From the NCBI GenBank assembly GCA_029851415.1, contig CM056743.1, forward strand, positions 91,920,501-91,984,500: a DNA stretch of 64,000 nucleotides, in the 5' to 3' direction. Each line of letters opens with the position of its first letter. Within the stretch, counting starts at the first letter, position 1. This DNA is from Eretmocerus hayati (taxonomy: Eukaryota > Arthropoda > Insecta > Hymenoptera > Aphelinidae). Positions 56,807 to 64,000 of the stretch are shown here, in pieces. The position numbers and the translations under genes are program-made. The notes under the pieces were generated by a model. That model had not been told where the DNA came from and did no database searches. It saw only the letters and a list, made by a program, of their open reading frames with translations.

Positions 56807-59800
56807 GCAAAGAATTCAGGCACCCTCTCTCGTCACAAGAAAGCGATCCCAATCGAGACATTTTGGAACAGAGCCTCCTGGCCTGTTCTGAAAAAATTCC
56901 CGAATTTCAACCCCCGATTTAAGGGTGTTGGCATTCACCAGGGGGGCTGCAAAAAATTCAGGCACCCTCTCTCGTCACAGCAAAGCGATCCCAATCGAGA
57001 CATTTTGGAACAGAGCCTCCTGGCCTGTTCTGAAAAAATTCCCGAATTTCAACCCCCGATTTAAGGGTGTTGGCATTCACCAGGGGGGCTGCAAAAAACT
57101 CAGGCACCTTCTTTCGTCACAAGAGAGTGATCCCAATCGAGACGTTTTGGAACAGAGCCTCCTGACCTGTTCTAAAAGAATTCCCGAATTTGAACCCCTG
57201 ATTTGAGGGTGTCAGCATTCACCGGGGGGGCTGCAAAGAATTCAGGCACCTTCTTTCGTCACAAGAAATCGATCCTGATCGAGAAATTTTGGAACAGAGC
57301 CTCCTGGCCCCTTCTTGAAAAAATTTCCGAATTTCAACCCCCGATTTGGGGGTGTCGGCATTCACCGGGGGGGTTGCAAGAAATTCAGGCACCTTCTTCC
57401 GTCACGAGGAAGCGATCCCAATCGAGAAACTTAGGAACAGAGCCTCCTGCCCTGTTCTAAAAAAATTCCCGAATTTCAACCCCCGATTTGGGGGTGTCGG
57501 CATTCACCGGGGGGTTGCAAAAAATTCAGGCACCCTCTCTCGTCACAAGAAAGCGATCCCAATCGAGAAATTTTGGAACAGAGCCTCCTGGCCCGTTCTC
57601 AAAAAAATTTCCGAATTTCAACCCCCGATTTGGGGGTGTCGGCATTCACCGGGGGGGTTGCAAAAAATTCAGGCACCTCCTTCCATCACAAGAAAGCGAT
57701 CCCGATCGAGAAACTTTGGAACAGAGCCTCCTGGCCCCCTCTTGAAAAAATTTCCGGATTTCAACCCCCGATTTGGGGGTATCGGCATTCACCGGGGGGG
57801 TTGCAAAAAATTCAGGCACCTTTTTCCGTCACAAGAAAGCGGTCCCAATCGCGGAACTTAGGAACAGAGCCTCCTGGCCTGTTCTAAAGAAATTCCCGAA
57901 ATTCAACCCCCGATTTGGGGGTGTCGGCATTCACCGGGGGGGTTGCACAAAATTCAGGCACTCTCTCTCGTCACAAGAAAGCGATTCCAATCGAGAAATT
58001 CTGGAACAGAGCCACCTGGCCCGTTCTTAAAATATTTTCCGAATTTCAACCCCCGATTTGGGGGTGTCGGCATTCACCGGGGGGGGGGGGGGGTTGAAAA
58101 AAATTCAGGCACCTTCTTTCATCACAAGAAAGCGATCCCGATCGAGAAATTTAGGAACAGAGCCTCCTGGCCCCTTCTTGAAAAAATTTCCGAATTTCAA
58201 CCCCCGATTTGGGGGTATCGGCATTCACCGGGGGGGTTGCAAAAAATTCAGGCACCTTCTTCCGTCACAAGAAAGCGGTCCCAATCGCGGAACTTAGGAA
58301 CAGAGCCTCCTGGCCCGTACTTAAAAAAATTTCCGAATTTCAACCCCCGATTTGGGGGTGTCGGCATTCATCGGGGGGGTTGCAAAAAATTCAGGCACCT
58401 TCTTTCATCACAAGGAAGCGATCCCAATCGAGAAATTTTGAGACAGAGCCTCCTGGCCTGTTCTAAAAAAATCCTCGAATTTCAACCCCCGATTTGGGGG
58501 TGTCGGCATTCACCGGGGGGGTTGCAAAAAATTCAGGCACCTTCTTTCGTCACAAAAAAGCGATCAGGATCGAGAAACTTTGGAACAGAAACTCCTGGCC
58601 CCTTCTTGAAAAAATTTCCGAATTTCAACCCCCGATTTGAGGGTATCGGCATTCACCGGGGGGATTGCAAGAAATTCAGGCACCTTTTTCCGTCACAAGA
58701 AAGCGATCCCAATCGAGAAACTTAGGAACAGAGCCTCCTGGCCCGTACTTAAAAAAATTTCCGAATTTCAACCCCCGATTTGGGGGTGTCGGCATTCATC
58801 GGGGGGGTTGCAAAAAATTCAGGCACCTTCTTTCATCACAAGAAAGCGATCCCAATCGAGAAATTTTGAGACAGAGCCTCCTGGCCTGTTCTAAAAAAAT
58901 TCCCGAAATTCAACCCCCGATTTGGGGGTGTCGGCATTCACCGGGGGGGTTGCAAAAAATTCAGGCACTCTCTCTCACCACAAGGAAGCGATTCCAATCG
59001 AGAAATTTTAGAACAGAGCCTCCTGGCCCGTTCTTAGAATATTTTCCGAATTTCAACCCCCGATTTGGGGGTGTCGGCATTCACCGGGGGGAGGGGTTGC
59101 AAAAAATTCAGGCACCTTCTTTCATTACAAGAAAGCGATCCCGATCGAGAAATTCAGGAACAGAGCCTCCTGGCCCCTTCTTGAAAAAATTTCCGAATTT
59201 CAACCCCCGATTTGGGGGTATCGGCATTCACCGGGGGGGTTGCAAAAAATTCAGGCACCTTCTCCCGTCACAAGAAAGCGATCCCAATCGAGAAACTTAG
59301 GAACAGAGCCTCCTGGCCCGTGCTTAAAAAAATTTCCGAATTTCAACCCCCGATTTGGGGGTGTCGGCATTCATCGGGGGGGTTGCAAAAAATTCAGGCA
59401 CCTTCTTCCATCACAAGAAAGCGATCCCGATCGAGAAATTTTGAGACAGAGCCTCCTGGCCTGTTCTAAAAAAATCCTCGAATCTCAACCCCCGATTTGG
59501 GGGTGTCGGCATTCACCGGGGGGGTTGCAAAAAATTCAGGCACCTTCTTCCGTCACAAAAAAGCGATCAGGATCGAGAAACTTTGGAACAGAAACTCCTG
59601 GCCCCTTCTTGAAAAAATTTCCGAATTTCAACCCCCGATTTGGGGGTATCGGCATCCACCGGGGGGATTGCAAAAAATTCAGGCACCTTCTTCCGTCACA
59701 AGAAAGCGATCCCGATCGAAAAACTTAGGAACAGAGCCTCCTGGCCTGTTCTAAAAAAATTCCCGAATTTCAACCCCCGATTTGGGGGTGTCGGCATTCA

Positions 59801-62800
59801 CCGGGGGAGGGAAAAAATTCAGGCACCTTCTTACGTCACAAGAAAGCGATCCCAATCGAGAAATTTTGGAACAGACCCTCCTGGCCCGTTCTTAAAAAAG
59901 TTTCCGAATTTTGACCCCCGATTTGGGGTTGTCGGCATTCACCGGGGGGGTTGCAAAAAATCCAGGCCCGTTCTTTCGTCACAAGAAAGCGATCCCAATC
60001 GAGAAATTCTGGAACAGAGCCTCCTGGCACGTTCTTGAAAAAATTTCCGAATTTCAACCCCCGATTTGGGGGTGTCGGCATTCATCGGGGGGGTTGCAAA
60101 AAATTCAGGCCTCTTCCTCCATCACAAGAAAGTGATCCCAATCGAGAAATTTTGGAACAGAGCCTCCTGGCCTGTTAAAAAAAAATCCTCGAATTTCAAC
60201 CCCCGATTTGGGGGTATCGGCATTCACCGGGGGGGGGGGGGGGTTGCAAAAAATTCAGGCACCTTCTCCCGTCACAGGAAAGTGATCCCAATCGAGAAAT
60301 TTTGGAACAGAGCCTCCTGGCACGTTCTTGAAAAAATTTCCGAATTTCAACCCCCGATTTGGGGGTGTCGGCATTCATCGGGGGGGTTGCAAAAAATTCA
60401 GGCCTCTTCTTCCATCACAAGAAAGCGATCCCAATCGAGAAATTTTGAGACAGAGCCTCCTGGCCTGTTCTCAAAAAATCCTCGAATTTCAACCCCCGAT
60501 TTGGGGGTGTCGGCATTCACCGGGGGGGTTGCAAAAGATTCAGGCACCTCCTTCCGTCACAAGAAAGCGATCAGGATCGAGAAACTTTGGAACAGAGACT
60601 CCTGGCCCCTTCTTGGGAAAATTTCCGAACTTCAACCCCCGATTTGGGGGTATCGGCATTCATCGGGGGGGTTGCAAAAAATTCAGTCACCTTCTTCCGT
60701 CACAAGAAAGCGATCCCGATCGAAAAACTTAGGAACAGAGCCTCCTGGCCTGTTCTGAAAAAATTCCCGAATTTCAACCCCCGATTTGGGGGTGTCGGAA
60801 TCCACCGGGGGGGTTGCAAAAAATTCAGGCACTCTCTCTCGTCACAAGAAAGCGATTCCAATCGAGGAATTTTGGAACAGAGCCTCCTGGCCCGTTCTTA
60901 AAATAATTTCCGAATTTCAACCCCCGATTTGGGGGTGTCGGCATTCATCGGGGTGGTTGCAAAAAATTCAGGCACCTTCTTTCATCACAAGAAAGTGATC
61001 CCAATCGAAAAATTTTGGAACAGAGCCTCCTGGCCTGTTCTAAAAAAATCCCCGAATTTTAACCCCCGATTTGGGGGTGTCGGCATTTCTCGGGGGGGGG
61101 GGGTTGCAAAAAATTCAGGCACCTTCTTCCGTCACAAGAAAGCGATCCCAATCGAGAAATCTTGGAACAGAGCCTCCTGGCCTGTTCTAAAAAAATTCCC
61201 GAATTCCAACCCCCGATTTGGGGGTGTCGGCATTCACCGGGGGAGGGAAAAAATTCAGGCACCTTCTTACGTCACAAGAAAGTGATCCCAATCGAGAAAT
61301 TTTGGAACAGAGCCTCCTGGCCTGTTCTTAAAAAAATCCCCGCATTTTAACCCCCGATTTGGGGGTGTCGGCATTTACCGGGGGGGTTGCAAAAAATTCA
61401 GGCACCTTCTTCCGTCACAAGAAAGCGATCCCATTCGAGGAATTTTGGAACAGAGCCTCCTGGCCCGTTCTTAAAATAATTTCCGAATTTCAACCCCCGA
61501 TTTGGGGGTGTCGGCATTCACCGGGGGGGTTGCAAAAGATTCAGGCACCTTCTTCCATCACAAGAAAGCGATCCCAATCGAGAAATTTTGAGACAGAGCC
61601 TCCTGGCCTGTTCTAAAAAAATCCTCGAATTTCAACCCCCGATTAGGGGGTGTCGGCATTCACCGGGGGGGTTGCAAAAAATTCAGGCACCTTCTTCCGT
61701 CACAAGAGAGCGATCAGGATCGAGAAAATGTGGAACAGAGCCTCCTGGCCCCTTCTTGAAAAAATTTCCGAATTTCAACCCCCGATTTGGGGGTATCGGC
61801 ATTCACCGGGGGGGTTGCAAAAAATTCAGGCACCTTCTTCCGTCACAAGAAGGCGATCCCGATCGAAAAACTTAGGAACAGAGCCTCCTGGCCTGTTCTG
61901 AAAGTATTCCCGAATTTGAACCCCCGATTTGGGGGTGTCGGCATTCACCGGGGGGGTTGCAAAAAATTCAGGCACTCTCTCTCGTCACAAGAAAGCGATT
62001 CATATCGAGGAATTTTGGAACAGAGCCTCCTGGCCCGTTCTTAAAATAAGTTCCGAATTTCAACCCCCGATTTGGGGGTGTCGGCATTCGTCGGGGGGGT
62101 TGCAAAAAATTCAGGCACCTTCTTTCATCACAAGAAAGCGATCCCGATCGAGAAATTTGGGAACAGAGCCTCCTGGCCTGTTCTAAAAAAATCCTCGAAT
62201 TTCAACCCCCGATTTGGGGGTGTCGGAATTCACCGGGGTGGTTGCAAAAAATTCTGGCACCTCCTTTCGTCACAAGAAAGCGATCTCGATCGAGAAATCT
62301 TGGAACAGAGCCTCCTGGCCTGTTCTAAAAAAATTTCCGAATTTCAACTCCCGATTTGGGGGTGTCGGCATTCACCGGGGGGTTGCAAAAAATTCAGGCA
62401 CTCTCTCTCGTCACAAGGAAGCGATTCCAATCGAGGAATTTTGGAACAGAGCCTCCTGGCCCGTTCTTAAAATAATTTCCGAATTTCAACCCCCGATTTG
62501 GGGGTGTCGGCATTCACCGGGGGGGTTGCAAAAAATTCAGGCACCTTCTTCCATCACAAGAAAGCGATCCCAATCGAGGAATTTTGGAACAGAGCCTCCT
62601 GGCCTGTTCTAAAAAAATTCCCGAATTTCAACCCCCGTTTTGGGGGTGTCGGCATTCACCGGGGGGATTGCAAGAAATTCAGGCAACTTCTCTCATCACA
62701 AAAAAGCGATCCTAATCGAGAAATTTTGGAACAGAGCCTCCTGGCCTGTTCTAAAAAAATTCCCGAATTTCAACCCCCGATTTGGGGGTGTCGGCATTCA

Positions 62801-64000
62801 CCGGGGGGGTTGCAAAAATTTCAGGCACTCTCTCTCGTCACAAGAAAGCGATTCATATCGAGGAATTTTGGAACAGAGCCTCCTGGCCCGTTCTTGAAAA
62901 AATTTCCGAATTTCAACCCCCGATTTGGGGGTATCGGCATTCACCGGGGCGGGGGGGGGTTGCAAAAAATTCAGGCACCTTCTTCCGTCACAGGAAAGTG
63001 ATCCCAATCGAGAAATTTTGGAACAGAGCCTCCTGGCCTGTTCTAAAAAAATCCCCGAATTTTAACCCCCGATTTGGGGGTGTCGGCATTCACCGGGGGG
63101 GTTGCAAAAGATTCAGGCACCTTCTTCCGTCACAAGAAAGCGATCCCGATCGAGAAATCTTGGAACAGAGCCTCCTGGCCTGTTCTAAAAAAATTCCCGA
63201 ATTTCAACCCCCGATTTGGGGGTGTCGGCATTCACCGTGGGGTTGCAAAAAATCCAGGCACCTTCTTACGTCACAAGAAAGCGATCCCAATCGAGAAATT
63301 TTGGAACAGAGCCTCCTGGCCCGTTCTTAAAAAAGTTTCCGAATTTCAACCCCCGATTTGGGGTTGTCAGCATTCATCGGGGGGGTTGCAAAAAATCCAG
63401 ACCGCTTCTTTCGTCACAAGAAAGCGATCCCAATCGAGAAATTTTGGAACAGAGCCTCCTGGCCTGTTGTAAAATAATTCCCGAATTTGAACCCCCAATT
63501 TTAGGGTGTCATCATTCACCGGGGGGGCTGCAAAAAATTCAGGCATCCTCTCTCGTCTTAAGAAAGCGATCCCAATCGAAAAATTTTGGAACAGAGCCTC
63601 CTGGCCCGTTCTTAAAAAAATTTCCGAATTTCAACCCCCGATTTGGGGTTGTCGGCATTCACCCGGGGGGTTGCAAAAAATCCAGGCCCCTTCTTTCGTC
63701 ACAAGAAAGCGATCCCAATCGAGAAATTTTGGAACAGAGCCTCCTGGCCTGTTCTAAAAAAATTCCCGAATTTCAACCCCCGATTTGGGGGTGTCGGCAT
63801 TCAACGGGGGGGTTGCAAAAAATTCAGGCACCTTCTTCCGTCACAAGAAAGCGATCCCAATCGAGAAATCTTGGAACAGAGCCTCCTGGCCTGTTCTAAA
63901 ATAAATCCCTAATTTCAACCCCCGATTTGGGGGTGTCGTCATTCACCGGGGGGGTTGCAAAAAATTCAGGCACCTTCTTTCGTCACAAGAAAGCGATCCC
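56807..64000 (+). repeat. 142 bp satellite array B, inverted relative to A (about 50 monomers, continues past the window)
   Basis: The same monomer in reverse orientation begins GCAAAGAATTCAGGCACC and runs to the window end without a break. The first three or four monomers next to the core are the most divergent (AACCCCCGATTTAAGGGTGTTGGC). G tracts on the plus strand vary in length (6-15) as C tracts do in array A. Confidence 0.97.

Noticed and set aside
42905..64000. CRISPR-like regular repeat spacing
   Set aside because: There are no unique spacers. The whole 142 bp unit repeats, and the sequence is eukaryotic.
43000..64000. G-quadruplex arrays
   Set aside because: Each monomer has only two G runs on one strand, far apart, and one on the other, so four close runs are rarely met.
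1..64000. tRNA, rRNA, telomeric TTAGG repeats and host genes
   Set aside because: None found by eye. No stretch had convincing tRNA boxes, rRNA-like sequence, telomeric arrays or spliced host coding sequence.

Overview
This is eukaryotic repeat-rich DNA, most likely from an arthropod. No host gene, tRNA or rRNA could be supported. The arthropod guess rests on an R1-clade non-LTR retrotransposon (a clade found mainly in arthropods), CR1-group elements whose ORF1 carries a PHD finger and a baculovirus-FP-like C-terminal domain, and a degenerate Ty3/Gypsy element. The window looks like heterochromatin or a gene-free interval built from nested and tandem repeats.

Layout. 1-2.4 kb: ORF1 end of a CR1-group element, minus strand, running off the left edge. 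2.55-4.34 kb: a nearly perfect 1.8 kb palindrome. 5.05-5.6 kb: a short hairpin and a degenerate 73 bp tandem repeat. 5.8-7.25 kb: a second, 5'-truncated copy of the same CR1-group family, plus strand. 7.6-12.35 kb: an R1-clade element, minus strand, with ORF1 and ORF2 but no 3' end and with reverse transcriptase motif A lost. 12.36-19.51 kb: a head-to-tail array of six full units and one partial unit of about 1.11 kb, each derived from the 3' end of an R1-clade element and carrying a covarying RNA hairpin. 19.5-23.9 kb: a nearly full-length CR1-group element of another family, plus strand, with one stop codon in each ORF. 23.9-24.5 kb: the 3' tail of a further CR1-group element. 25.5-28.0 kb: a fold-back element with arms of nearly 1 kb and a 6 bp target-site duplication. 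28.14-42.86 kb: a degenerate Ty3/Gypsy LTR retrotransposon, minus strand, with LTRs of nearly 1.8 kb. It contains an antisense remnant of a Ulp1-like cysteine protease, a 317 bp tandem repeat and small inverted-repeat insertions. 42.9-64.0 kb: about 145 monomers of a 142 bp satellite. Its orientation flips at a 305 bp unique core (56.50-56.81 kb), so the region is a giant inverted satellite.

None of the protein-coding parts is fully intact. They are parasites rather than a pathway: each non-LTR element would supply its own RNA-binding protein (ORF1) and endonuclease/reverse transcriptase (ORF2), and the LTR element would supply Gag-Pol. The structures most worth following are the inverted satellite with its core, the R1-derived tandem array with its covarying hairpin, the fold-back element with target-site duplication, and the protease remnant lying antisense inside the LTR element.
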